A stretch of 64,000 nucleotides of DNA from an uncultured Collinsella sp. Lineage in GTDB: Bacteria > Actinomycetota > Coriobacteriia > Coriobacteriales > Coriobacteriaceae. Each line of letters starts with the position of its first letter. The first letter of the stretch is position 1. The translations under genes and the position numbers were made by a program. The DNA is taken from NCBI GenBank assembly GCA_900541875.1, contig UQLF01000003.1, positions 1 through 64,000 of the forward strand, in the 5' to 3' direction. The notes beneath the pieces were generated by a model, which made no database searches, was not told the DNA's origin, and was given only the letters and a program-made list of their open reading frames with translations. Below are positions 33,711-43,362 of the stretch, in pieces.

Positions 33711-35276
33711 CTAATTCACCTCGCTTGTCTTGGTCTGGGAACTGAACACCATGCGGTAGAGAGGAGCCTCGTGGAGCTCTTCGACGCTCTGGTTCAAAAC
33801 GACGGACGTTGCATCCTCGACGCCGCTCGTGATGGCGACCGGGGTGGCGATACCGAACCACATGACCACGATCGCGAGGGCGATCTCGGGGATGATCATG
33901 AGGGCGGGCACCTCGTGGCGCTTCATGCCCTCGGGCGCCTTGCCGAAGATGGACTTGAGCGCGATGCCGGTAAGGGCAAAGTACACGCCGGTGAGGCCAA
34001 TGGCCACGAGCACGACCACCCAGATGGGACCGGACTGGACGCCGGCCACGAAGGTAAGGAACTCGGAGATGAACAGGGCGAACGGCGGGAAGGCGGCGAG
34101 CGCGAGCAGGGCGATGATGGTGAGCGCTGCCGTGACGGGAGCGATCTCGACGACGCCCTTGATCTTGTTCAGGTCGCGGGTGTGGTAGATGTGCTGGATG
34201 TTACCGGCCATGCAGAAGGCGAGCGCCTTCGTGAAACCGTGGAAGATGCAGTGCAGCAGGCAGGCGGCGATACCGAGCGGACCACCGATACCCAGGCACA
34301 GCGCGACCACGCCGACGTTGTCGACGGAGGAGTACGCGAAGCGGCGCTTGATATCGTCCTGCTTAAAGATGCACAGGGCGGCCACCAGGATGGACAGCGT
34401 GCCCAGGATGAGCAGGAGCGTACGCGGATAGGTGTCGCCCACCGTGATGATAGACAGGGAGTAGAAGCGGATGATCACCAGCATGGCGCACTTGAGCAGC
34501 ACGCCCGAGAGCAGCGCGGAGACCGGGCTCGGAGCCTGGGAGTGCGCGTCGGGCAGCCAAGTGTGCATGGGGAACAGGCCCGCCTTGGTGCCGAAGCCGA
34601 TGACGATGAACGCGAACGCGAGGCGCACGAGCATCGGGTCGAACTGGTCGGCGTAGGGCATGATGGAGGTGAGGAAGGCTGCCTCATGCGCGTTGGGCAT
34701 GATATCGGCGGCGTTCGCGTAGATGAGCAGCGTGCCGAACAGGCCGAAGGCCACGCCGGCGGTGCAGACCATCGCGTACTTCCAAGACGCCTCGAGCGCC
34801 TGCTTGTTCTTGTAGATGCCCACGAGGAACACGGTCGACAGCGTGGTGGCCTCGACCGCCGCCCAGGTGAGGATGATGTTGTTGGACAGGCAGGCGAGCA
34901 GCATCGTGAAAACGAACAGGCTAAACAGCGCGTAGTACTGCTTGGTGCGCTCGGCCGGCATGGTCTTCTCCTCGATATCGATCTTGATATAGAAGATGGA
35001 GTACACGCCGGTGATGAACCCGATGATGCCTACCAGAAGGACGAAGATCGACGAGAGCGAATCGAGATGGAGCCACAGGCCCAAAGCGTCGATATTCTGC
35101 CCGCTCGAGAGCATGGTTCCCGCGGTGACGACCGAAAGGACGAGGGTCGCCGCGACGGAGATGGTGTTGAGCCCCGCAAAGACGCTGTAGGACGTCGTCT
35201 TGGGGAGCGCAGCCATAATCAGGGAGAACACGAGGGGACAAGCGAGCAGGGCGACCGTCAGCATTGAAACATCCAT
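33711..35276 (-). CDS. hyfF: Hydrogenase-4 membrane subunit HyfF (antiporter-like)
   Basis: NuoL/M/N-type subunit of about 14 helices thought to move H+ or Na+. The 521-residue product (E. coli HyfF 526) has the family region FGTKAGLFPMHTWLPDAHSQ and RFAYSSVDNVG. Charged residues in membrane helices (for example Glu in AAVEATTL) fit an ion path. It sits four bases before hyfG. Confidence 0.93.
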   Translation of the reverse strand: MDVSMLTVALLACPLVFSLIMAALPKTTSYSVFAGLNTISVAATLVLSVVTAGTMLSSGQNIDALGLWLHLDSLSSIFVLLVGIIGFITGVYSIFYIKIDIEEKTMPAERTKQYYALFSLFVFTMLLACLSNNIILTWAAVEATTLSTVFLVGIYKNKQALEASWKYAMVCTAGVAFGLFGTLLIYANAADIMPNAHEAAFLTSIMPYADQFDPMLVRLAFAFIVIGFGTKAGLFPMHTWLPDAHSQAPSPVSALLSGVLLKCAMLVIIRFYSLSIITVGDTYPRTLLLILGTLSILVAALCIFKQDDIKRRFAYSSVDNVGVVALCLGIGGPLGIAACLLHCIFHGFTKALAFCMAGNIQHIYHTRDLNKIKGVVEIAPVTAALTIIALLALAAFPPFALFISEFLTFVAGVQSGPIWVVVLVAIGLTGVYFALTGIALKSIFGKAPEGMKRHEVPALMIIPEIALAIVVMWFGIATPVAITSGVEDATSVVLNQSVEELHEAPLYRMVFSSQTKTSEVN

Positions 35277-35279
35277 GGC

Positions 35280-35933
35280 CTACCCCTTCAATTCGGTCAG
35301 GTCGTGGGAGTCGAGCGACTTGGTGTCGTTCCAGATCCTCACGACGACGGCGGACATGATGATGACGGCGAAAATGGCGTCGGTGGCGATGCCGATCTCG
35401 ATGATCTCGGGGGCCGTGGGCGCGAGCAGGGCGAGCGTCACGTGGCTACCGTTCTCCATAAGGCAGTACCCGAAGATTTGCTTGAGGATGTTGCGCTGGG
35501 AGATGATGCACGTGAGGCCGACGAAGAAGTGCGCGAAGCTGATGGCGAGGGCCGGAGTAGCCACCTCAGCGGTGGGCAGGCTCAGGCGCGTGACCACCGC
35601 GAAGCAGATGGCCACCTCCAGACCGGTGAGGATGATGGTCCAGGCCGGCTTGATGGAGGAGGTCAGCGTGCTATCGGCAGGCGAACCCATCTTTTTGTAG
35701 GCACGGTTGAGAATGAACGGAACGAGGATCACCTTGGTGACGAAGGCCGACGCGGCCCACATGAGAAGCTCGGTGGCACCGGTGGTGAGGCCCAGGGTGA
35801 GCAGCACGCCCACCAGGACAACCGACTGGATCGCGTACCACTTAATGGCGGACGGGATGGTCTTCGAGACGACCACCATGGTGGAGGTCACGATCAGAAG
35901 ACCGCCCAGGATATTGACTAACGAATAACCCAT
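35280..35933 (-). CDS. hyfE: Hydrogenase-4 membrane subunit HyfE
   Basis: Small membrane subunit, found in hydrogenase 4 but not hydrogenase 3, whose last part resembles NuoK/MrpC. The 217-residue product (E. coli 216) has six or seven hydrophobic helices and the NuoK-like LTCIISQRNILKQIFGYCLMENG segment, with a conserved glutamate. A perfect AGGAGGT precedes the ATG. Its presence identifies the island as Hyf type. Confidence 0.92.
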   Translation of the reverse strand: MGYSLVNILGGLLIVTSTMVVVSKTIPSAIKWYAIQSVVLVGVLLTLGLTTGATELLMWAASAFVTKVILVPFILNRAYKKMGSPADSTLTSSIKPAWTIILTGLEVAICFAVVTRLSLPTAEVATPALAISFAHFFVGLTCIISQRNILKQIFGYCLMENGSHVTLALLAPTAPEIIEIGIATDAIFAVIIMSAVVVRIWNDTKSLDSHDLTELKG

Positions 35934-35943
35934 GTCCTACCTC

Positions 35944-37401
35944 CTAACCCATCCAACTAGAGGACAGAGGACCGGCGACGACGACCATGATCATGAGGAC
36001 GACGAACACGAACGCCATGGCGCGCGGAAGGGGCTGGCCGGCGGCCACGGTCTCGCTCGGCTCACCGGGCAGGACCTTACCCATCCAACGCAGGAACCAT
36101 GCGAAGGTGGCGACGGTCTCGACGACCATGACGCACACGAGGACGAAGATGACCGTGTTGGAAGCACCAACCGCGAAGCCACCGGAAATAATCTGGAACT
36201 TGGAGAAGAACGTGCTCATGGGGGGCACGCCGGCGATAGCGGTCGCGGCGACCGCGAAGCCCACGCCCGTGACCGGGTACTTCTTCATGAGGCCCTGGAT
36301 CTTGGGCAACATACGGGTTCCCAGCGTGAAGCTGAGGGAGCCGGCGATGAGGAAGAACAGGGTCTTGGTGAACGCGTGGTTGAAGATGTGCTCGACGGCG
36401 CCGTTGAACGCCATCTGGCTTCCGAACACGGAGAGGCCCAGGCCGAAGAACACGTAGGCGAGCTGCGCGATCGTCGAGAAGGCGAGCAGGCGCTTCATAT
36501 CCTTCTGGGGCAGGTACATGAGGAAGCCGAAGAGCATGGTCACGACGGCGTCGATGATGGCGACCCAACCGACGATCTCGGGGATATCGCCGGCACTCGC
36601 AAGAGCGCGGGCGAACACGCACACGCCGACCTTCACCATGGACGCGCCATGGAGGTAGGCGGAAACGGGCGTGGGGGCCTCCATTGCGGAGGGCAGCCAC
36701 ATGTAGAGCGGGAACTGGGCGGACTTGGCCCAAGCGGCGAACAGGATGAGCAGCAGCACGACGGTCTTCATACCGGAATCGAGCTGGGAGATCGCGCTCA
36801 GCGCGAACGTGCCGGTTCCGGCGAACAGGAAGGCCGCGCCGATGTAGAGTCCCAGAGCGCCGATATGGGTGATGATGAGCGCCTTCATACCGGCCTTCTT
36901 GGCCGTGGGCGTCATGTAGTAGCTGATGAGGCCCCAGGAGCACACGCCGGTGATCTCGAAGAAAACGAGCTGGCCGACGATGGTGGAGCTGTAGGCGAGA
37001 CCGGCCATGGCGCCGATGAACGTGGAGAAGTACACGTAGAAGCGGCGACGGGGCGCGTCGGGATGCTCCTTGTTCTTATCGCTCATGTACGGGAACGAAT
37101 AGATGACGACGAGCAGGCCGATAGCGACGAACGCGGGTGCGAGCAGCGTGCTCATCCGGTCGAATATGAAGCCCATGACCAAGGTCTGGCCCATACTCGC
37201 CCAGGTTACATCGACCGCGTTCATGCCGTTTCCGGCAAACGTCGCGGCCAAGCCAACGGAAGCGACCGTGGCGATGCCGCCGGCAAAGGCGCAGATCCAT
37301 TTAGCGTAGGGACGCGGCAGCATGACGATGAGCAGGGAGCCCAGCATGGGGACGGCGATCGCCACCATGGCAAAGAGGGACAAGCTCGATTCGATTGACA
37401 T
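35944..37401 (-). CDS. hyfD: Hydrogenase-4 membrane subunit HyfD (antiporter-like)
   Basis: Second NuoL/M/N-type proton- or sodium-path subunit. The 485-residue product (E. coli HyfD 479) has FFEITGVCSWGLISYYM and FAAWAKSAQFPLYMWLPSAM, with lysine and glutamate residues inside helices as in complex I antiporter subunits. It is absent from hydrogenase 3, so it supports the hydrogenase-4 assignment. Confidence 0.92.
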   Translation of the reverse strand: MSIESSLSLFAMVAIAVPMLGSLLIVMLPRPYAKWICAFAGGIATVASVGLAATFAGNGMNAVDVTWASMGQTLVMGFIFDRMSTLLAPAFVAIGLLVVIYSFPYMSDKNKEHPDAPRRRFYVYFSTFIGAMAGLAYSSTIVGQLVFFEITGVCSWGLISYYMTPTAKKAGMKALIITHIGALGLYIGAAFLFAGTGTFALSAISQLDSGMKTVVLLLILFAAWAKSAQFPLYMWLPSAMEAPTPVSAYLHGASMVKVGVCVFARALASAGDIPEIVGWVAIIDAVVTMLFGFLMYLPQKDMKRLLAFSTIAQLAYVFFGLGLSVFGSQMAFNGAVEHIFNHAFTKTLFFLIAGSLSFTLGTRMLPKIQGLMKKYPVTGVGFAVAATAIAGVPPMSTFFSKFQIISGGFAVGASNTVIFVLVCVMVVETVATFAWFLRWMGKVLPGEPSETVAAGQPLPRAMAFVFVVLMIMVVVAGPLSSSWMG

Positions 37402-37417
37402 AGTTTCTCCCTTCTCC

Positions 37418-38341
37418 CTACACGCCTACGACGACGAAGACGAACGCGAGGACCGCGATGCCGACGACGGCCCAGGTCTGGTTACCGAGCACCTTGAAGC
37501 GCGAACGGGAAACGGAGTTCTCCAGCACGCCGCAGACAACGAAATCGACCAGGCACTTGACAAGGAAGACGACGGCGCCCACGAGAGCGGTGACGCCGAT
37601 GGTCGCGGGCTCTCCCCAGGGGATGAAGATGGAGGTGAACCAAGCGACGACCACGACCTGCTTCATGCCCATGGCGAGCTTCATCATGGCCAGGGACGGG
37701 CCGGAGAGCTCGGCGAGCGGGCCCTCCTGGAGCTCCTGCTCGGCTTCGGCCTGATCGAACGGAAGCTTGCCGAGCTCCATATAGCAGGCGGCCGCGAAGG
37801 CGACGCCGGCGAGGATGACGGCGACGACGCTCGAGACGTTGCCCGTAACGATGTGCTGACCCATGGTCGCAATGTCCGTGGAGCCGCACACGATGGCGAC
37901 GGTAAACAGCGCGATGAGCATGGACGGCTCGATGAGCACGCTCATGAGGAGCTCGCGGATACCGCCGAAGCCCGCGTAGGCGTTGGAGGAATCCACGCCG
38001 GACAGCGCGAAGAAGAAGCGGGACAGCGCGAGCGCGTACATGATGGTGATGGCGTCACCAAAGACGGGCATGGGGCTCTCGAGCGTGAACATGGGCAGGC
38101 CCATGGCGAGCATGAACGACACCGCGAGGAACAGCGGCGGCATGATGCGCAGCACGAAGCTCGAGTCGGAACTCACGGACTCGGGACGCGCCATGAGCTT
38201 CGCGAGGTCCCGGTAATCCTGAAGGATGGACGGACCGCGGCGATTGTGCATCTTCGCGCGAATCACACGGGCGAGGCCGGAGAAGAAGGGCGCGACCAGC
38301 ATGACCACGAGGCCCTGCGCTATCGCAAGAACGATGTTCAT
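37418..38341 (-). CDS. hyfC: Hydrogenase-4 membrane subunit HyfC (HycD/NuoH family)
   Basis: NuoH-like anchor linking the peripheral arm to the membrane arm. The 307-residue product has eight hydrophobic segments, the NuoH-type loop RRGPSILQDYRDLAKL near residue 35 and LPFDQAEAEQELQEG with buried acidic residues. GGGGAGAGG precedes the ATG. Confidence 0.93.
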   Translation of the reverse strand: MNIVLAIAQGLVVMLVAPFFSGLARVIRAKMHNRRGPSILQDYRDLAKLMARPESVSSDSSFVLRIMPPLFLAVSFMLAMGLPMFTLESPMPVFGDAITIMYALALSRFFFALSGVDSSNAYAGFGGIRELLMSVLIEPSMLIALFTVAIVCGSTDIATMGQHIVTGNVSSVVAVILAGVAFAAACYMELGKLPFDQAEAEQELQEGPLAELSGPSLAMMKLAMGMKQVVVVAWFTSIFIPWGEPATIGVTALVGAVVFLVKCLVDFVVCGVLENSVSRSRFKVLGNQTWAVVGIAVLAFVFVVVGV

Positions 38342-38358
38342 AATATCCTCTCCCCTCT

Positions 38359-40377
38359 CTAGACCATGACCACGGCGAGCACGAGGAAGACCACGAGCGC
38401 CGCGACGATGTAGCAGATGTATACGGAGTAGTTGCCGCCCTCGATCTTGGAGGCGAGGCCGGCCAGCTTATCGGCACCCTCGCTCGGTGCATCGACCAGG
38501 AAGCGGTCGGGCAGGGGCTCAACGCCCTGGGCGACACCGGTGAGCTTCTGGAACACGTGCGCGATGGACCAGCAGATCTTGGTGCATACCTCGCGCAGGG
38601 TGTAGAGCGGGCCCATGAAGAGCTCTACGTCTGACGCGAAGCTCGTGGCGACGACGGGCATGTGCTCGTTGGGCTCGTAGCCGCACGCCCAAGGGTCGGT
38701 CTTCTTAGCGGGGGCCTTGGTGCCGAGGCAGGACCTCAACACGAGCGCGAGGCCGGTGAGGACCACGAGCGCGATGGCGATCGCGGGGGTGGAGGTGGCG
38801 GCACCGGAAATCTCGTTCACCAGAGACACGCCCGAGGTGGCTGTGACGGCAGAGCCGGCAAGCACGCTCTGGGCGACGTCGCCCAGAACCGGGGCGATGA
38901 CGGGAGAGCCGATTCCCAGCACCACGCAGATGGCCGCGAGGAGCATCTGCGAGAACAACATCGGAGCCGGGGACTCCTTGGCGTTCGCGGCCTCCTGGGA
39001 ACGAGGGCTGCTCGCGAACGAGACGCCGTAGGCCTTCACGAAGCACGTGACGGCCAGGGCACCGGTGATGGCGAGGGCGGCCGCGGAGGCGACGGCGAAC
39101 ACCATGACGACCGGGTCGGAGAGCGTCGAGATGTTGAACAGGGACTGGTAGGTGAACCACTCGGAAACGAAGCCGTTGAGCGGCGGGATAGCCGAGATGG
39201 CAAGGGCACCGATGAGGAAGCAGACGGCCGTGACCGGCATACGGCGGAACAGGCCGCCCATCTTCTCCATGTTGCGCGTACCCGTGGCATAGAGCAGGGA
39301 GCCCGCGCCGAGGAACAGCTCGCCCTTGAACATGGCGTGGTTGAGTGTGTGGTAGAGGGCGGCCATGAGCGCGATCGTCGCGATGACGTCGTTGCCCAGG
39401 GCGTGCGCCGTCATGGACGCGCCGACACCGAGCAAGATGATGCCGATGTTCTCGACGGAGTGGTAGGCCAGCAGGCGCTTAATGTCGTGCTCGTGGAGGG
39501 CGTAGACGACGCCCAGGACCGACGAGATGGATCCAAAGACCAGGACCATGAGGCCCCACCAGAGCTGGACGCCCGAACCCGCGAGCAGGTCGAGACCGAC
39601 CTTGAGGATTCCCAGGATGCCGATCTTGATCATGCCGCCGGACATGAGGGCGGACACGTTGGACGGCGCCTCGGGGTGCGCCTGGGGCAGCCAGGAGTGC
39701 AGCGGGATGATACCGGCCTTTGCGCCGAATCCGAAGAACGCGAGGACGAAGCACGCGGAGGAGACGGCGGGTCCAAAGTCATGCGTACGGAAATCACTGA
39801 AGCTGAAGGAACCGCCCACGCCGTTGGTCATGAGCAGGAAGCTCGCCATGATAAGGACAAAGCCCACGTGCGCGATGACGAAATAGAGCCAACCGCCCCT
39901 AATGGAGTTCTTGTTCTCCTCGATAACGACAAGGAAGTAGCTCGTAAGGGACATGAGCTCAAAGGCGACCAGGAACCAGAACACGTTGTCGGCGGTGATG
40001 ACGAGCATCATCGAGGCGACGAAGGTGTTCATGAAGAAACCGGCGCGCCCGACCTTGCCCGGGTACTCATCGAAGTAGGACAGACCGTAGATGAAGCCCG
40101 CAAAGGCGAGGATTGAGATGAGGACCACGATCAGGCCCGCAAGGCCGTTGAGCAAGAGCTCGAGACGGGCGAACGGGAAAAAGAAGACCGTGTTGAGGGA
40201 CGAAACGTCGCCAAGCACGGCCTCGAGGCCCGCGATGAACGACAGCACGGCCGCGACGGCGCCGATCAGGCAGCCGGCGGTCTTGGCGGCGTTGTCGGCC
40301 TTAATCAGCAGAACCGAGGCGAGCGCACCGATGCACGAGACGGCAAGCGATGCGATAAACAGCGTCATGCTATCCAT
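38359..40377 (-). CDS. hyfB: Hydrogenase-4 membrane subunit HyfB (HycC type)
   Basis: NuoL-like subunit with a long C-terminal part carrying the lateral helix. At 672 residues it appears to equal E. coli HyfB. The signatures FELMSLTSYFLVV, FGFGAKAGIIPLHSWLPQAH and LAYHSVENIGIILLG match the family. Its ATG overlaps the end of hyfA by eight bases. Confidence 0.94.
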   Translation of the reverse strand: MDSMTLFIASLAVSCIGALASVLLIKADNAAKTAGCLIGAVAAVLSFIAGLEAVLGDVSSLNTVFFFPFARLELLLNGLAGLIVVLISILAFAGFIYGLSYFDEYPGKVGRAGFFMNTFVASMMLVITADNVFWFLVAFELMSLTSYFLVVIEENKNSIRGGWLYFVIAHVGFVLIMASFLLMTNGVGGSFSFSDFRTHDFGPAVSSACFVLAFFGFGAKAGIIPLHSWLPQAHPEAPSNVSALMSGGMIKIGILGILKVGLDLLAGSGVQLWWGLMVLVFGSISSVLGVVYALHEHDIKRLLAYHSVENIGIILLGVGASMTAHALGNDVIATIALMAALYHTLNHAMFKGELFLGAGSLLYATGTRNMEKMGGLFRRMPVTAVCFLIGALAISAIPPLNGFVSEWFTYQSLFNISTLSDPVVMVFAVASAAALAITGALAVTCFVKAYGVSFASSPRSQEAANAKESPAPMLFSQMLLAAICVVLGIGSPVIAPVLGDVAQSVLAGSAVTATSGVSLVNEISGAATSTPAIAIALVVLTGLALVLRSCLGTKAPAKKTDPWACGYEPNEHMPVVATSFASDVELFMGPLYTLREVCTKICWSIAHVFQKLTGVAQGVEPLPDRFLVDAPSEGADKLAGLASKIEGGNYSVYICYIVAALVVFLVLAVVMV

Positions 40378-40987
40378 TGTTTACGCTCCCTTCTGCTTTC
40401 TCGGACAGACCCTGGGCCACAGCCGCCACGTCGACGGCAGGGCCGTTCTGAATCGAACGCAGGCGCTTGGCCTCGTCGAGTTCGCGATCTGCCGCGCCGC
40501 CCATGACGGTGAGCGCCTTGGTGGGGCAAGCCGCTACGCAGTGCGGACCCTCGGGGTCGAAGGCGCACAGGTCGCACTTGACGGCACAGGTGTACTGGCC
40601 GGGCGCCCACGTAAGCAGGCTGCTCAGGGACTTAGGGTACGAAGGCGTCGGGTCGCACATGCCTGCGACACCGGCAATAGACGTGCCGTCCGGATGGATG
40701 GCGCCGAAGGGGCACGCGATGGCGCACAGCCTGCACCCGATGCACTCCTGCTCCTTAACGTGGATGCGGTCGCCATCGTGCTCGATGGCGTTCACCGGGC
40801 AGACCTCGGCGCAAGGGGCACCCTCGCAATGGTGGCAGGCCAGGGCGGCCGAGATGCCGCCGGTCTTCACGAGCGCCAGACGCGGCGTGTCCTGAAGACC
40901 CTGCATCCGGTGAGCGTCGGCACAGGCGGACTGGCATGTTCCGCAGCCGATGCACCTCTCCGGGTTGATATCGATGAAGCGGTTCAT
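40370..40987 (-). CDS. hyfA: Formate hydrogenlyase electron-transfer Fe-S protein HyfA (HycB type)
   Basis: Four-cluster ferredoxin linking formate dehydrogenase to the hydrogenase. The 205-residue product has four cysteine motifs: CIGCGTCQSAC, CEGAPCAEVCP, CIGCRLCAIACP and CDLCAF ... CVAACP. The ATG at 40987 has AAAGGA upstream; a GTG two codons earlier is also in frame. It is the first hyf gene after fdhF. Confidence 0.93.
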   Translation of the reverse strand: MNRFIDINPERCIGCGTCQSACADAHRMQGLQDTPRLALVKTGGISAALACHHCEGAPCAEVCPVNAIEHDGDRIHVKEQECIGCRLCAIACPFGAIHPDGTSIAGVAGMCDPTPSYPKSLSSLLTWAPGQYTCAVKCDLCAFDPEGPHCVAACPTKALTVMGGAADRELDEAKRLRSIQNGPAVDVAAVAQGLSEKAEGSVNNG

Positions 40988-41009
40988 CCCCACTTCCTTT
41001 CAAAATAAC

Positions 41010-41044
41010 GGGCCGGGCTCCCGAACGTACGGGACGCCCGGCCC
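41010..41044 (-). terminator. Strong GC hairpin between fdhF and hyfA (attenuator-like)
   Basis: Nine-bp stem GGGCCGGGC (41010-41018) with GCCCGGCCC (41036-41044), plus an inner CCCG/CGGG stem. On the minus strand it is followed by GTTATTTTG, a weak T-run. It could lower hyf expression relative to fdhF or mark an mRNA processing point. Confidence 0.55.
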
Positions 41045-41065
41045 AAATAGCCAACGAGAACGGGA

Positions 41066-43288
41066 CTACACGATTTGGTTCACGTGCGTCTCGTCGTCGA
41101 ACTTGGCGGCGCCGGGCTCAACGTCCTGGGGAGCGGCGGCGTCCACCAGAGCCTGCTTGAGCTCGGTGTACTGACGCTCCACCTCGCCCTCAGCCCAGAC
41201 CTGGTCGGCGATAGCGTCGACCTGGCAGGCGGAGAACTTGTCCTCGGGCGTATGCGAGACCGGGTCGACCTTGTGAATGGTCAGCTCGTTGCACTTGCCG
41301 ATCCACCACTGGTAGGTCATATAGACCGTGCCCTTGTTGATGCGATCGCTCACGTCGGCGCGGCTGTATACCTGGCCGCGGCGGCTGTGAATCGAGACGA
41401 TGTCGCCGTTCTTGATGCCGCGCGCCTCGGCGTCCGCGGGATTCATGCGGACAAAGCCGGGCTCGTCGGCAAGCAGCGCCAGCGTCTTGCAGTTGCCGGT
41501 CATCGAACGGCAGCTGTAGTGGCCGACCTCGCGGACGGTGCACAGGATGAGCGGGTACTCATCGTCGGGAAGCTCGGAGGGCGCCTCCCAGTCGTGCGCC
41601 ATCAGGTTGGCGCGGCCGTCCTTGGTGGTGAACTTGCCACCAGCGAACATGTCGGGCGTACCGTGGTCGTTCACATCGGTGCTCTTGACGGGCCACTGGG
41701 CGTAGCCGCCCTCGGGAGCCATCTTCTCGTAGGTCGCGCCCACAAAGTTGGGGCACAGGCTAATGCATTCGTTCCAGATCTGCTCGGTGTTGTCGTAGTG
41801 CATGGGATAGCCCATACGCGTGGACAGGTCCGCGAAGATCTCCCAGTCGTGACGGCACTCGCCCTTGGGCGGAACGGCCGCGTCAAAGTGCTGGAAGCTA
41901 CGGTCGGATGCGGTAAAGACACCCTCGTGCTCGCCCCAAGAGGTGGCAGGCAGGATGACGTCGGCGAGCATGGTCGTCTGCGTCATAAAGATGTCCTGGC
42001 AAATGAACAGATCCAGCTCGGAGAGCGTCTTGCGCATACCGGCCGAATCGGGCTCGGTCTGCACCGGGTCCTCGCCGTAGTTGTAGAAGCAGTGCACCTT
42101 GCCCTCATCGACCAGGTGGCCCAGGTCGGTGAGCTTGTAGCCCTCCTCGAGCGGGAGCTTTTCCTCGGGTACGCCCCAAGCCTTGGCAAACTTGGCACGC
42201 ACTGCGGGGTCGGTGACCTTTTGGTAGCCAGGGTACAGGTTAGGCAGCATGCCCATATCGCAGGAGCCCTGGACGTTATTCTGGCCACGCACGGGCGCGA
42301 GGCCGGAATTGGGTTTGCCGATCTGGCCGGCAACGCAGGCGATGGAGGCGATGGTGTGCACCGTCTTCAGGTTCTGCTTCTGCTGGCATACGCCCATGCC
42401 CCAGCCAATGATGGCAGAGGGCTTCGCCGTGGCGTACATCTCGGCAGCTTGGTGGATCAACGCGGGCTCGACACCCGTGATGTCCTGTACAGATTCGGGA
42501 GAGTAGTTCTTGATGGTCTCCCACCACTCGTCAAAGCCGTTCGTGTGCTCGGCGACGAATTCCTTGTCGTAGAGGCCATCGTTGACCAAGCAGTTGGCAA
42601 AGGCGTTGAGGAACGCAACGTTGCAACCGTTCTTGATCGGAAGGTAGAGATCGGCGATACGCGCGGTTTCGATATGGCGCGGGTCGGCGACGATGATCTT
42701 GCAACCCTTTTCTTTGGCTCGCACGATACGCCTTGCGACGATGGGGTGCGAATCGGCAGGGTTATAGCCGAAGAGGAAAATGCAGCCCGCATCCTCCATA
42801 CCGGGGATGGAGCATGACATGCAACCTGAACCAACCGTGTCCATCAGACCGAGGACAGTAGGGCCGTGTCAAGTACGGGCGCAGTTGTCCACGCTGTGGG
42901 TGCCGATGCACGCACGCGTAAACTTCTGCATGACGTAGTTCGCCTCATTGCCGCCGCCTCGCGAAGAGCCGGTGGTCATGACAGCGTTAGGACCATATTC
43001 GTCAATTATGGCCTGCATCTTAGATGCGGTGAAATCCAGTGCCTCGTCCCAGCTTACGCGCTCAAGATCCGCGCCCTTGGTGCGGCGGATCATCGGGTGC
43101 AGTACGCGAGGAGTCAAGATCTTGGTGTCGTTGATGAAGTCGTAGCCGCTCATGCCCTTAAGGCACAGCTCGCTCTGGTTGGTGATGCCGTTGAGCGGTT
43201 CGGTACCCACAACCTGGCCGTTTTGGACCAAGAGGTTAAACTGGCAACCGGCGCCGCAGTACGGGCAGATCACTTTATGCTTCTCCAT
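41066..43288 (-). CDS. fdhF: Formate dehydrogenase H, selenocysteine-containing (UGA recoded)
   Basis: Bis-MGD molybdoenzyme that oxidises formate to CO2 in formate hydrogenlyase. The frame is interrupted only by a TGA at 42869-42871. Reading it as Sec gives one 740-residue protein with Sec140 in the context CART-U-HGPTV, as in E. coli FdhH (Sec140-His141). The [4Fe-4S] ligands Cys8, 11, 15 and 42 also keep E. coli numbering. A SECIS hairpin follows the UGA. The ATG at 43288 has AAGGAGAG upstream. It sits between two ferredoxin genes and needs the SelA, SelB, SelD and tRNA-Sec genes encoded nearby. Confidence 0.96.
42838..42857 (-). promoter_or_regulatory. SECIS hairpin for fdhF Sec140
   Basis: On the minus strand, 11 bases after the UGA, TGTCC pairs with GGACA around a ten-base loop containing GGTCT. 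This is the apical motif bound by SelB in the E. coli fdhF SECIS. Spacing and loop agree with bacterial SECIS rules. Confidence 0.88.
42869..42871 (-). other. In-frame UGA read as selenocysteine (fdhF)
   Basis: TGA on the minus strand between ...TGC GCC CGT ACT and CAC GGC CCT. Both sides continue the same formate dehydrogenase in one frame, and the position equals E. coli Sec140. Confidence 0.95.
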
Positions 43289-43362
43289 GACACTCTCCTT
43301 CCTTTCTCTGCTACCGAATACTCGGTACTTATTTGACAATCATTGGGCCTGTCGCCCGACGC

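Noticed and set aside
42869..42871. Nonsense mutation splitting the formate dehydrogenase gene
   Set aside because: The stop is TGA at the exact Sec140 position, with His next and a SECIS hairpin after it, and the complete Sec machinery is nearby.
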